64,000 nt of DNA, from contig OY997650.1 in assembly GCA_963921795.1 (NCBI GenBank), forward strand, positions 20,438,862-20,502,861, in the 5' to 3' direction. The notes under the pieces were generated by a model. The model was given only the letters and a program-made list of their open reading frames with translations. It did not search any database and was not told the origin of the DNA. Of this stretch, positions 37,796 through 49,826 are shown one piece after another. The position numbers and the translations under genes were made by a program. This stretch comes from Nannobrachium achirus. Lineage: Eukaryota > Chordata > Actinopteri > Myctophiformes > Myctophidae. Each line of letters starts with the position of its first letter. Position 1 is the first letter of the stretch.

Positions 37796-37843
37796 CCCTT
37801 GGCTGTCACTCACTGAGAACTCCACCTGCATCTCCGACTTGGT
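37796..37843 (-). CDS. cdh23: cdh23 exon: 48-nt exon of EC1
   Basis: This very short exon has 16 codons, phase 0 at both ends, and encodes TKSEMQVEFSVSDSQG. The acceptor is TAG after a pyrimidine-rich tract (TGTCTCTGCATAG) and the donor is GTAAGCG. It follows LDRE of the preceding exon to give LDRETKSE, and VEFSVSD matches the corresponding CDH23 EC1 beta strand. Being only 48 nt and symmetric, it could be skipped without shifting the frame, which would delete one EC1 strand; whether that happens cannot be seen here. The preceding intron (37844-38701) carries a foldback transposon. Confidence 0.93.
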
Positions 37844-38701
37844 CTATGCAGAGACAGAGACAAAAATCACTCAAAAACACACCAGACATATGACAGACAA
37901 GAGGTGGAACATGCACTCTTAACTCTTAAGCCCCTATCAGAGTCGGTACCGCGGTGAAGAGCTATCCACCGCGGTGTAGTCTTTTTGAGTCATAAAACTA
38001 CAATGTTACGTCATTACTCGCGGTGAAGAGCTTTCCACCACGAACCCCGACACATCTCTCTGTTTTTACTTTCAGACAGATAGGCTCTTCACCCCGTTCA
38101 CTGATTGGTCGATCTAGACCAGTCAGTCACGGTGAATAGGACTCCACCGTGACTGACTATGATGGCCTTCACTTATTTTCTCACTTGAGGTGGAAAGCTT
38201 TCCACCTAAAATTTGCGGTGGATAGCTCTTCACCCTGGACTCTGATAGAGGCTTTAGCCCCTGTGTGTGTGTGTGTGTGTCCACCTCATTGTCTGCACCA
38301 TGACCATAATTACTGAAACTGTCACATATTCTGAATGGCTGCAATGTATTTAAGGAAATAGAAATTGCTAGGCACGACAGGATTGCTGATCTACTAGTTA
38401 AGGTCATAAATTCATGTTTCCTCATCTGCCAAAATGTACAGTATAACCCCTGTGTTTCAACTGCCATGTTAACTGTGCAATATTGAAAATGATGTATTTT
38501 CAGATGTTGTTGTTGTTGTTGTTGATGATGAAGAAGACAGTAGAGAAGTGACCATTTTGGAAGTGGGTTGTACATTCAACCACAGTCTGGAAGATGCATT
38601 ATTTACCAAGGTGCTAAAGTACCAACGTCTTAAGGATGCTATTATACAGCTTGGTTTCAAATGTAAACTGCTTGTGTCCATATTTGTTAGGTTGCTCTTA
38701 C
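37844..38701. other. cdh23 intron, 858 nt
   Basis: Lies between the EC1 body exon and the 48-nt exon. More than a third of it is a foldback MITE (37929-38256). Confidence 0.9.
37929..38256. mobile_element. foldback MITE with repeated GGTGAAGAGCT boxes
   Basis: The ends are inverted repeats: AAGCCCCTATCAGAGTC, then CGGTGAAGAGCTATCCACCG on the left; the right reads back as AAAGCCTCTATCAGAGTCC, then GGTGAAGAGCTATCCACCGC. Inside, boxes like GGTGAAGAGCTTTCCACC recur in both directions (near 37953, 38021, 38190 and 38217). The target duplication is unclear. Confidence 0.8.
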
Positions 38702-38844
38702 TTCTCGGTCCAGACTCTGTCGAAGCCAGACCACTCCAGTCTCCCTATTCACAGCAAAATACTTCATGGCCTCCTCTCCCACCACCCCGTATATGAGGGG
38801 CTCGTTCTCAGGGTCATCTGCCTTCAGCTGAGTCACTGATGAAC
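38702..38844 (-). CDS. cdh23: cdh23 exon: cadherin repeat EC1 body
   Basis: This 143-nt exon is entered in phase 2: the leading GT completes a glycine codon begun in the missing upstream exon. Its 47 full codons begin SSVTQL, run through GVVGEEAMKYFAV and TGVVWLRQ, and end LDRE. The acceptor is a CAG at 38845-38847 and the donor reads GTAAGAG. LDRE is the central calcium-binding motif of an EC repeat. GEEA, FFAV-like and TGVVWLRQ segments are hallmarks of CDH23 EC1 and not of generic cadherins. EC1 is the membrane-distal tip that, in the known tip-link structure, contacts PCDH15. Acidic residues follow the QL pair (ADDPENE), as in the mammalian protein. The exon ends exactly on a codon boundary and continues with TKSE in the next exon. 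Confidence 0.95.
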
Positions 38845-38904
38845 CTGTCACACAGAGAGGGTCAAAGTTAAACTATGTTGAAATTCTTTTGCAGAATACC
38901 CTTT

Positions 38905-39365
38905 TCCACTGACGAAAACTAAATAAAAAGGAAGCTATGATGACTAACGCCATGTTTACTCGACAACGGTCTCTAGAGAAAACAGCAACATTTCATTGCG
39001 TTCTCACTTGTTATTCTGCATCTACATGGAAACGTATCACCATTGAAAATGATGTAATGTGCATACCATGTCGCCAGGTGGCGGTGACACACAGATACAG
39101 TAGACTAGAGCTCTGGATGAGTGACGCCGTTACACTTCCTTGTTTACCTTTACCATGGAAACGTGGCTGCATGTAGTCTGCTAGTGAGCCATGACATCAC
39201 ACGTTTTGTCGTTTCCTGCGTTTCTCCTGTTCAGATGGAAACGTGAGGAGCAGCAAAATCGCTGTTGTCGTCTAAACGGACGGCATATCTGACATTTTAT
39301 TTTGCAGTTTTCTATAGAAAACGGCGTCGTCAAACTAAGACTAAATATACTGACAATTTGTATCT
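38905..39365. mobile_element. GACGAAAACTAAATAAA-type repeat split by an inverted-ended insert
   Basis: CACTGACGAAAACTAAATAA at the left and AAACTAAGACTAAATATACT at the right belong together, as in 58010-58190. The insert between them (about 38948-39331) has ends GACAACGGTCTCTAGAGAAA and, read backwards, GACGACGCCGTTTTCTATAG. Confidence 0.5.
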
Positions 39366-39392
39366 GAACTAACAGCTATAGGTCATGACAAA

Positions 39393-39870
39393 TTAACTCT
39401 TTTACCGCTTCGGACGTTCCCGTTCGCCCCAATTTTCAACCCAGCTCGTTGCCAATACGAACGCTCGTTCTTTTACCTTGTCTGATGACTGTAAGCTGAT
39501 GAGGGGTCGCGCGGGTGTGTACAGTAAAAACATCTCCCGTAATGCTGCTTTCAAATCTCCACCACACGTAAACATCAATGATGTCCAATTCACTTCCTGG
39601 CTGTTCTCTGTGGACCTGATCTAGATTATGCATTTCTATGCTCTGAACTACGGCAAGCAGAGCGGCCCAATTCACATCTATTCTTTGCATATGGCTGCCC
39701 TCTGCCGGCAGCTAGGGTAAAGTACACATGTACAGTATAGCCGGTCCAATAAAAAAAAATCCTTTTTAAATAATTAATAGATCTTTTTCTATAACATCGC
39801 AAAGGTACGCTGCTTTTTACTGGCACCAGCCCCAATAAATAAATAATACATCTGGCAGTAGAACTGTTAA
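39393..39870. mobile_element. possible TTAA-flanked MITE
   Basis: The left reads TTAACTCTTTTACCGCTTC and the right read backwards TTAACAGTTCTACTGCC. The resemblance to 27018-27519 is partial. Confidence 0.3.
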
Positions 39871-40144
39871 CTACATTTAAGGTTCTGGCTAATTTCAGGT
39901 CCTGCTTACTTTCACCCAAAAATTCTATTGAAATTGACTTAAGCATCACCTCTATAAAAGGTTTCAAGAAACTAAATTCTTGAAAATGCAGGGTAGATGA
40001 GACTGATCAGCCGTACACTACATGGATGTCTGTCGTACAGAAGCTGGTCGACATACAGCCTGATGCCTTGATTGATGCTTTAGAATGCTTGTCTGCAAAC
40101 CATCTAGAAGGTGCATCTTCATGGTGGTGTCAATACAGAGGACG

Positions 40145-40196
40145 TGCACGCACAAACACACACACACACACACACACGCACACGCGCACGTGCGCG

Positions 40197-40252
<56 letters not shown>

Positions 40253-40260
40253 GTGCGTGC
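40145..40260. repeat. (CA)n with a GCGCGC core
   Basis: CA units are broken by a stretch of alternating G and C (40181-40206), a sequence type that readily adopts Z-DNA. Confidence 0.95.
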
Positions 40261-40781
40261 CGGTGAGAGGTGAGAAGAGCAGAGTGATTTTAATTGGAGC
40301 TGCAGCAGTTCATGGGCTTCATTCATCACAGACATGGAGACCAGACAGCCTGGCTAATCAAACCCAGGGGTGGAGCAAAGCCAGCCTGGCTAATCCACCA
40401 CACCGGACAGATGTGTCAGTGTGGGCAGGGCTGGGGCACGGCAGGGATGCCAAGGACAGCATTAAGACCCAGCCACCCAGGGGGACCGTACTCATTACTG
40501 ACCTGAGTAAAAGTGAATGGGGCAGGTTATGTTCCATAATGGGAGGAGGATAAGTCCCATATACAATGGACATGGACGCTATCGACCACAGCGGACAAAT
40601 TAGCCACGATTACGGGGTTAATGCTGTGTTCAACATCCATGCAGTACGCATAAGGACTTGCTGCATCCATGTGCATTTGCTGATTGCCTGACAATGTACC
40701 TACCGGTATAAGGTTCTACTTTAATGCTCTCTGTGTTTAATGTTTTGGGCATGCCATTACGGGCGAACATGTTCAAAAATT

Positions 40782-40841
40782 GTAAAAGTAGATACGCTCA
40801 CGAGCCGGAGAGTTTTTGAGCTTGTATAGTTCGGCTATTTT
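40782..40841. repeat. GAAAATAGC hairpin, decayed
   Basis: GTAGATACGCTCACGAG and TTTGAGCTTGTATAG, then TTCGGCTATTTTCAC, keep the arm order. Confidence 0.5.
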
Positions 40842-40849
40842 CACAGCAT

Positions 40850-42350
40850 CATGCCATGATACGACAAAGTCTAAAAGAGACATAAGGGGCTCTACAAACA
40901 CTCAGGATTTGGCCGTGCAGGTCTACTTCTCCTTGATAACAGGTACTCCATCAGACAATAGAGGTGAAGCCAAACTAAATAAAGGCCCGTCACCGGCAGC
41001 CCAAACTGCTTAACACAACGACCAATTAGGTTCCACAATCACACACCCCTCTAGTTTTTATTAATACACCCCATTTTCCCATGAAAGGGAGGCAAAAATG
41101 ACTAATTAATATAACGATTTATGAACCCTTCTCATTGCGTCTAATGAGATTTATGCTAATTCGGCGCCTTTCAATATGAGTTATAATTTGGTTGAAGACG
41201 GTGCAAATTAAGCATTTTACCACATACTCATCAATAATAACAGGTTTTCCTTTTTTTCTCCCCACTTCTACTGCTCCTTTCAGCCTCTCAGCTGAGGAAG
41301 AATGGCTCCATGCGGGCTGATACATACTCCAGTGAAGAATAATAAATGGCCATTTGAAACTAAGTCCCAGTCTGCAAGCTGGAGTCATGTGGAAGATTAA
41401 CTCCCACCCTCGGAGAGAGGGCCTAATTGAGAACAGAACATTAACTACACAGGTTTGGTTCTGTGCTCTGAGCAAGGAGGTATTAGGGAAGTCTCATACG
41501 CACTCGACTGTAGCTGTATTCATTATAGGCCCCATAATATCTGAGCATTTGGGAGTGAACCTTGCGTGTAGTGGTTTGTACTTTACAATGTGTATTAAGA
41601 GGAAAGTGTTTAATGTATGCAGTACATTAAATAAGTACACAGTATCATACCATGTTTTGTTAAACATCTCACGTTTGTAAATTGCCTCTCACTTTGGACA
41701 GCCATAAGGGATAGCCTGTACACACTGTACATTGTGTATTTGTGCATATATGCACTGCAGGTTAGCATGCGCGCAAAGATGTGTGTGTACAGTATGTGTG
41801 CATGTAGGGTTCAATTCGTAATAGATAAATAAAAACGCTTTTTGCACATCTGTATTTTTTACTAAAAAACATTTCTTTTTATTAAATTGTCAAATTGTAA
41901 TATTACCAAACATATCAGTCAGTCTAGAAATGCATTTAATTCGGTCTGACCAGAAGCATTGATAAAGCATATCCTCACTGGTGATAATAATGAATGACCA
42001 GGGGGAAGGGGTATCAAAAGCAGAAGCATGGGGGGGTCCATCCCCCTAGCAAATGGAACCCTAAGTGTGCGTGCGTGCACATTGCACGCGCGCGTGCAGT
42101 AAGTGGTGCAGTGAGGACAGGTTGCTGGTGCTTATCTGTAACACTGTGGCACCCAGCCCTTTCCCCTGACAAATGATGCTATTTAGCAGCAAGTGATGCC
42201 AGTATTACTGTTATGAATGATACAGTGCACATTAACAGCGCCCCTCCCCTTCTCCTCCAGCTCTCCAACTCTGCTCCTCTGATAAGAGCGATGGGCCCTC
42301 ACAACCATCTCTCTCCCTCACCTGTCTTCCTCCCTCCGACTCCCTCTATT
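40850..42350. other. low-repeat stretch with AT-rich homeodomain words
   Basis: 40980-41460 carries ACCAATTAGG, TTTATTAATAC, GACTAATTAATATAAC and similar words at high density and lacks repeats. It is a candidate enhancer on composition only. Confidence 0.25.
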
Positions 42351-42371
42351 TCTTCCTGGTCCCTTCTCATC

Positions 42372-42373
<2 letters not shown>

Positions 42374-42413
<40 letters not shown>
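42374..42413. repeat. (CT)n microsatellite
   Basis: A pure run of about 38 bases. Confidence 0.95.
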
Positions 42414-42540
42414 AGTGAAGCTTGTGTCCCTATTTTGGGTATGTCGTTATAGGTGAAAATGTTGTGTTGCACAGAGAAAGGGCTCTATTTTGATTGTCTT
42501 AAGAGCTGGTACTTTAGACAATCAAAATAGAGCCCAAAGT

Positions 42541-42593
42541 GTCCGATTTATAAGCTCACAATGTACCGCGGTGCGACGCGCTGTGAGTTTGTT
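42541..42593. repeat. GAAAATAGC hairpin, decayed
   Basis: CCGATTTATAAGCTCACAA on the left and TGTGAGTTTG on the right; the outer arms are lost. Confidence 0.5.
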
Positions 42594-42599
42594 TTCGTC

Positions 42600-45480
42600 A
42601 TGTGACAGGGTCAGATTTATATTACTCTTTGAAAGCGGGAAATCGCATATTGCCGTGTGGACGGTACAGATCAAAACCAGAGTGACCGCAGTACAAACTA
42701 ACTGGGACAAACGGAAGTCTGTACACTCAAAAGACACAACAATTGCAGCAAGAAGTCGGAAAACAGGCCCCATCATATCGCTGACCTACAAACAGTTGAT
42801 TTGGAACAAAGCGGGCATCCCAGCGGGTAAATACAATGGGAGCAGAAAGCCTGGCAGGATTCATGCTGCGATAAATAAGGATGCCAGGATGCGTGCCCAA
42901 TTTATTTTAGGGAGAGGGGAGGAAAAGGAGAACGAGGAAGTCCAGATAAACATGGGAGGGCCTACAGGAGGAGCCAGAAAGCGACGAGAGTTTGGGGAGG
43001 GCCCGCGGAAGGAGAAGCAGCGAGAGGAGTGCATACGAGGTGAGATTAGCTGAAGATGGTGACAAACACACTTCATTACCATAAGCACTTCTCCAAAAGT
43101 AGCGCGGGGACAAAGTTGGAGAAGCAGCTCAGCGCTAAGAAGGAGTGTGCAGTTGTTCCGCCGTGGCGGCGGGGGCCTGAAAAAGTAATGCACCACCGCC
43201 ATAAAGCAGGGTGGGGATGGAAGTTGCACAAAGCCCGGAGAGGGAAAGGAACGGTTGGGGAGAGGAGCTGGAGCGGAGAGGAGTGCCGGCGGGCTGGCCC
43301 AGCAGCACTATGTTTTACTCAGCCCTGCCTTCTTTTTAAGGGAGGCAGGGAGGAGGATGGAGGGTGGGACGCTAAATCAATCGCTGGAGGACATCAATCC
43401 CTGCTGGATCAATAGGAGCCGTAGGTGGTAAACAGCGGCCATGTCTGGACTGGCCCTGGTGGCCTCAGGCAGGGGGGGAGGGGGTCTATAGGCCTTACAC
43501 TCTGTTATTATGTCAGTGATATCTGCAGTACAACAAGTCTCGTCCATCTGAAGGCTGATGAAATGGGAATGTGTTCTGACAGTATCACAATTTCGAGGAT
43601 GGGCTGAATTATAGCTGCGTTCAGCTCCCAGAAGGGCAGACAAGACCCTCATTGTGCGTTCGCAAAAAGTATACACAAATTATTGGATTATATATATATA
43701 TATATATATATTTTGCAGCAAAATCCTCAGTGTTAATTCATAAATGTGCAGAAATACTATAAGGATTTGTCAAAATGACTGACCAGAAGCAGTGATAAAA
43801 CATATCTTCTTTTTAAAAATGTTAATGTTTTGGGGGGATTTGTTTGGGTGAAATTGTTCTGGGAATACATTTTGTTAGTTTTTTCATCAAACGACCATCC
43901 TAGGTTACAATAATAGCATTCCAGGGTATTGACCAATAAACTGGCTTTCAGAAATAAACAATTAGCATGTGCATCTTTTACATTATTGTAACTAAACCAT
44001 GAAACCATGAAAAAATATGTTTTTTTTCCTTTTACACACCTTTTGGGTGGATTTTTTATATCAAAAGTCCCTCAAATTTGATGTTTAATTACTTCCTGTC
44101 CAACGCGAAATAGAAAATAAGTAAATATTACACCCATACTAGGTATCCTCTAAAGTAGTTTCTATGGGCAAGGTTTGGATGACATCATTTTTTTTTTACC
44201 TGTCCCTAACAAATACTGTGCACGACAAGTTAAACGGACAGTATAACATGGCATGCATTAGTGTACAGTAGGTGACGTCATAAGAGTTGTGTAAAAAGGT
44301 GTACTGTACTGTAGGTGTCATTAGCGGATAACATGGACAGCACTCAGATGGCGAGGACAGTGCAACGGTAATCTTGCTCTCTTTCTTTCAATTATTGATG
44401 AGCGGTCTAGAATAGGGGGAGGTGAGCCTGGAACTGAGTCATGTCATCCGCAGGTTGATGAGTCAGTTCCCTGCCTCTCGACTTGCTACGCGGCTGTATA
44501 TGTGTTGTCTCACTGTTAACACAACACATCAAGCTACACCCTCGTCATTGTACATCAATCACTTGCATCAACAATTTATACAGCAAAATGCTGCGCACTG
44601 GGAACTGTGCTACATACTGTACCGTATCTACCAGCTGTGCATGAAATAAATCCATAAACTTTGTGTTAGTTATTTCATTATCTAAACTAAATAATTACTC
44701 TCTGAATTATAATAGAAACAAGCGTAGTGAACATTGCCATCCCTCAAATTGAAAAGTTGTGATTACTGCAGTGTGACTGTAAAATAGAACAATATCAAAT
44801 TAGCTGTGCACCATTATAACAAAATAGTGCTGTTCTTCACACGCCATTAAGCATTTTAGTGTGCATTTTATCTGAGCTCATACTGCATGCGTCACTGCAC
44901 TTTGCATTTTACAGACATACAATGGAGGAGAATGATACCCACTCAAACAGAGAGGACAGAAGAGTTGCAGGAACGAGTGACGCTAAAGTCAAAATATATA
45001 TCAATCATTGATTTCTGTAGAAAAAATGAATATCACCTGAAGAATCATCACTACCATCCATTCCTAATCCTAATTCTGGTTAGTTCATAATATATCCAGG
45101 TTGTATTTAAATTCAATAATAGCACAAAGCCGTTACCATGATATCTATAATATACATTAAAAAACAGCGGGCCATTCCTCTATATAGCAACACAAGCGTG
45201 AGGCCTTGGGGTGGTTCATTTATCGCAGCTCATAAGAAGTGCCTTCAGAGTCATTTACAAGTCAGATTTCATCAGACGACTTTAAAGTCACTCCTTCAAG
45301 CACATGCAGCCTTTTAAAGGAGAAAGGGGGTTGCACAAACATTAACAGGTATCCCCCTGCTCCGCAAAACCCACGCCTCTGAAACTCACAAACGCGCAAT
45401 AAATAAACCTATCTCCCCTTTTGTCAGCAATGAGATGGAAATGAGTTGAGATGGAGTCATCAAGTCTTGCGCTGCCCGGG
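42600..45480. other. low-repeat stretch without recognised gene
   Basis: Apart from a (TA)n at about 43690-43710 no repeat is obvious. A 187-codon open frame at 42490-43053 has no recognisable domain and is probably chance. The purine-rich part at 42900-43040 is noted. Confidence 0.35.
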
Positions 45481-45485
45481 GGGAG

Positions 45486-45487
<2 letters not shown>

Positions 45488-45559
<72 letters not shown>
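45488..45559. repeat. (GA)n microsatellite
   Basis: A pure run of about 72 bases. Confidence 0.98.
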
Positions 45560-45560
<1 letters not shown>

Positions 45561-47090
45561 GCAAGTAAGTTCCTTCAGGTATAGAACGACGTTGGAGGTG
45601 GGAATAAAAGCACCAAGTCCATCTATGAAATGACAATACAGGCGGCGGTTGGGCCGGTGATTGTGTGTGTTTGTGTGTGTGGCTGTACCTATATTTCCAT
45701 ACAAAGAGAAGTGCATGTGTTTGGGGGGCATGTTTAATAGGGGAGGAGAGGGATAGGAGCGAGCAAGCTGGGGCTTTATTTCCCTGTGGGATGAACACAG
45801 AGCCGCAGAGACAGACCGTAAAGCCGCTTCCCCGGGGAAGTCAATTAGGCGGCGAGCGATAAAGGAAGGCACCTTAACAAACAAAACAAAATAAAAGGAA
45901 ATAAAATAAAATAAACATTGCGTCGCTTGTCAACCCCAGTGGGTGGGCTATAAATAAATAAATAAATGTCATGTGTTTTACGAGGCGGTGTGAGTGGGAC
46001 CTGTTTGGTTTTTGAACGCAGTTTTGTTTATCATATCTTTGCGGGTTTCACACATTGATTAGATTTGTCTGGTTGTAAAAAAAAACTAAAGCAAAACAAA
46101 GACGTTTGTTCATGATACACAGATTCCCGTTCATGGTCAGAACTATATCCATCTATTTGTAACTCATAGAGTGTACAAATGTAATCAAATGGACACTTAC
46201 GGGTCCAAATAGACCTACAGTATGAGGTCCATTTGGTTACATTTGTATGCTGTGATTGTGAATTAACCCCTGAAGACTTCGTTGACTGGGGTTCCCCAGA
46301 GGTCTACGTGGTCCCCTCCTTTATTCACCTTCTACATCAAAACTCATTGCGTTAAAAAGCCGAGCCATAAGCAAACAACGTTGTTTTGACCAAATGTTTG
46401 CCTATAATGCACAGAACAGTGAGGCTAGGGTTCATGTGGTTAAATTAACCCTGAGGATTACAGTATACTCTGTAGGATGGCGCGTGTGCTACATGTGTCA
46501 GTATGTGCGTCTAAGTCTCGGCGCGCATGCATTGTCGACATGCGGCTGGCTGGTGGTGGTGTCATTAATAATGGTGATGGGGAAAGCGAGCTGAAGACAG
46601 ATAGTGCCATGAGTCCAGCTCTAAGTGACTCCTGTGTTTCAACAACACACACCACCACAGTCCTTGAGAGGATGTGTATTAATCCACCAGATTTATGACT
46701 AAATCTGTCACGGATGGTAGGAGAACACCCCTTTGCCTTTCTCTCAGCTGTCTCCGGGAGAAATACACACTTCTGCACACACGCGTGCACAACACACACA
46801 CGCACACACGCACCCTATACAGGGGTACAGCCACAACTCATAAGAGTGGAGCACACCTGCACACACACAACACGTACGGTACACACATTAATAAGCGGGA
46901 AAACATACAGTGACACATGCAGACAGGCGGTCTCACGCTGAGATAAGCAAGTAGATGCATGTGTGTCGAGCGTAAATCCATAAACAGTGCCTTCAAGGTC
47001 GTCTGGTGGAAGTGATAAGTGATGGTGTCTTGGGGGAAAAAAATCAAAAAGGCGCAGTAACATCATTCTCGTTCAGTCCCTAAACTCCCA
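45560..47090. other. stretch without recognised gene
   Basis: Holds AAATA runs near 45890-45970, an inverted repeat at 46165-46250 (ACAAATGTAATCAAATGGAC against GTCCATTTGGTTACATTTGT) and CA-rich bases at 46780-46890. Confidence 0.4.
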
Positions 47091-47092
47091 TA

Positions 47093-47093
<1 letters not shown>

Positions 47094-47146
<53 letters not shown>
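47094..47146. repeat. (TG)n microsatellite
   Basis: A pure run of about 52 bases. Confidence 0.97.
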
Positions 47147-47148
<2 letters not shown>

Positions 47149-47748
47149 AGTACTACACACGTTTGAATGGCTACATTCTTTTATGCAGACTATTTTATGT
47201 TGTGTCATGTCAAAGTTGAAAATATATGGTTTGTATAAATATATACAAAGACACGTATGTCTATATAATATATACAATCCGTCTTTTAAAGCTGGCGAAA
47301 AAAAGAATGTACTGTAGCTTCCTCACCTAGCGAGTAAGAGGCTGCAGCAGGGTTCAGACACATGACAGCAGCATTTCCATTCAAACTCACTTTATTTCCA
47401 GAGCATCAAGATAGCGAACACCCATGCTGCTTGCCATGCCCCGGGTATAAACTATTGGTGGTTATCACACAGAAATCAGATGACACAGGGTAGCAGATGT
47501 AATGTACCGTCATGACAGAGGCTATACCCTGAATGTGTGTGGGATGGCTGATTTAGGGCAGTGGTTCTCAACCTCTGGGTCGGGACACCCAGAGGGGTCG
47601 CCAAATTATTTTGGGGGGCCCCAGATGTTAAGCTAAATGTTAACATTGTTTACTCACTCAACAGTAAACCAACCAACATAAAGTTTAAATGTATAGAGAG
47701 GGTATATGCACATCTCTAAAGTGACAGTTTAAGGACTTTAAAGACCTT

Positions 47749-48092
47749 TTAAACTCTTATAGTGCCTATCCCGAACTAGTTCGGGATAATTTGGACCGTC
47801 CTGGGTGCCTATCCCGAACTAGTTCGGCTTTTTAAAAAAAAAAAACGTTTTTGTAAAAAAAAAAATATATATATATTTTTTTATTTTTTTTCGAGCTGGG
47901 CCGCCGGCCGTCATCTGTTTACACGGCCTGCGAGAGCGTCGCGCCGCTGATATTTACCATCCACTCCAATGCAATCCAGGATCTTTAGAGCTCATTTTCT
48001 CTGTCCCATGCATATCCATGAGGTGTGCAAGGTTTAATCATGGCTAAATCGGGCGCCCTCTAGTGGTGAAAAGGTGGCACTGAAAGCGTTAA
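47749..48092. mobile_element. TTAA-flanked MITE nested in a hAT MITE (344 bp)
   Basis: The ends read TTAAACTCTTATAGTGCC and, backwards from the right, TTAACGCTTTCAGTGCC. TTAA borders fit piggyBac-type insertion. The word ATCCCGAACTAGTTCGGGAT, a perfect palindrome, follows a GTGCC box at 47768-47787 and recurs truncated at 47811-47827. A GC-rich part (47890-47950) follows an A/T run. Confidence 0.7.
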
Positions 48093-48143
48093 TACCTCTG
48101 GTCAAACATTGGTCAAATTGTCAAATATTAGAGTCTGAAATTG

Positions 48144-48173
48144 TGAAAATAGCAGATCTACATGCTCACAATG
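48144..48173. repeat. GAAAATAGC hairpin, left arm only
   Basis: GAAAATAGCAGATCTACATG, then CTCACAATG; no right arm. Confidence 0.7.
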
Positions 48174-48289
48174 TAATGCCAACTCATACAATTCCAAGTG
48201 CTCGTGCAAGGTGGGGGGTCCCCAGTTCAAATATGATTATTTTGGGGGTCGCGGCCTGAAAAGGTTGAGAACCACTGATTTAGGGCACG

Positions 48290-49782
48290 GTCACACTCAT
48301 GCTGAAGGGGAGTAGCTAACGCGGGCTGAGGTATCAAACCGTCGTGTGGAATGAAACACTGCTGAATCCGGCAACAGGAGGCTCCACCAAACAGGTTCAC
48401 ATGTGAAATCCTCAATGATAGCTTAACTCTGAGAGGGTACAAATGTAACCAAATCCATTGGTGAAACTCTCTGAGTCACTAGTACATAAATTAACACTGA
48501 GTGCCCTTCCACCGACGCTACAGTATCTTTCCCACTTTGCTTTCAGGTTGTCCTGTGTCATAATGTAGTCACACCCAGGTAAGACTCTAATCTGTTTGAC
48601 TCAGATCAGGTGTGACTGCATAAATCAGTAATCAGTATCACCCACCCTACAGATGCATCAACAGAGATTTCGACTGCACAGACGTCTCAACAAGACTGTT
48701 GCCATCAGTAGGACGAAAACAGAGATTTCGACTGCACAGACGTCTCAACAAGACTGTTGCCATCAGTAGGACGAATGAAATGGCTGAAATAAGAAAGATA
48801 GATTAGGATGCTTTGCCCTGACTGCATGAGTTTTAAAGTTATACCGTGTAACTTTTTTTATAAAACAAATCTTAAAATTGTCCTAACTGTTAAATCGCTA
48901 AAGTTTTAGAACACCCACTGTTATTTTCAGCTTCTAAAGCCTTCTCTTTATATGTTTTCTATGAGTTGTGAGGGGGGGAGAATTTCAAAATGATGTCATC
49001 TCCCACATGATACACTACCGGCCAATCACAGTGCCGATCATAGACCACCGGCCAATCACAGCAAGTCTTGCTGTCTCTAAAGGAAGTAGCTTCCCTCAGC
49101 AACTGTGTTTACATTGGTGAAGGAATCTTGCTTGCTACTCCCTCAATCCTGGTCTAAAAATGATGGGAGACGGCTCTACGGAATCGTATCGGCAAGGCGG
49201 AGGTGCTCGCGACGGCCGCGGTGGTCCGCGGACCCCCGTTCCGGTGGTCCGCGGCGACTCCGGACGAAAAAAGCAATACCGCTACTGACCACTAGTTGAG
49301 CAGCTTCCACAGTACAGCTTTAATATCATGTCATTTTGATCTCAGTCAGAGTTAAATGAACACATGGAGCACTTTGGAGATATATGCCAACTAAAGGTAT
49401 AATAAGTTAATAACATAAACGTATTATGTTGTTATCCACAGCGTTGCTGGTTAGATCAGAGTCACTGATCTTGGGGGAATAAGAGTGAACCAGGTACGGC
49501 TCAAGCGTTGGTCGGATGACAGGCGCATGCAGTCCAGGGTTTGGGTTTTTATAAGTCACCAAAATGAGCTGATGGTGACAACAATTACCGACAGTGCCGT
49601 GTGACTGACCAAATCACGTCGTGTGACAGCAGAGGACATGAGTGGACAGTTCTCCCACATGTTTGTGCCACAACGCAGCAGAGCTGTCAGGCCAATTCAC
49701 GCGTGGCTCCGTTCACTCTCCTATCAGCCAGGAAAGCACTTTGCTCACTATTTTCCATTCCATCACATTGCTGCTGCCCTCT

Positions 49783-49800
<18 letters not shown>
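48290..49800. other. stretch without recognised gene
   Basis: Contains a repeat of the 46165 inverted-repeat type near 48425, the 58-bp tandem duplication and a GC-rich block at 49190-49260 with GTGGTCCGCGG twice. No exon is recognised. Confidence 0.4.
48661..48775. repeat. two-copy tandem duplication, 58-bp unit
   Basis: The segment from ACAGAGATTTCGACTGCACA to CATCAGTAGGACGAA occurs at 48661 and again at 48719 with no change seen, implying a recent duplication. Confidence 0.97.
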
Positions 49801-49816
<16 letters not shown>

Positions 49817-49826
49817 ATCCCATCAT

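Larger units (their letters stand above)
47559..48277. mobile_element. hAT-type MITE, CAGTGGTTCTCAACCT family (719 bp)
   Basis: It starts CAGTGGTTCTCAACCT and ends AGGTTGAGAACCACTG, a perfect 16-bp inverted repeat apart from sequence further in. ATTTAGGG lies directly outside both ends (47551-47558 and 48278-48285), an exact 8-bp target duplication. The element carries a second, TTAA-flanked MITE (47749-48092) and a half hairpin (48144-48173). It encodes no transposase. Confidence 0.95.

Noticed and set aside
42490-43053. A 187-codon plus-strand frame
   Set aside because: It begins in a decayed hairpin, crosses an unrelated purine-rich block and matches no family I know. Likely chance.
48661-48775. 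A CRISPR array or similar
   Set aside because: Only two adjacent identical units, no spacers, eukaryotic context.
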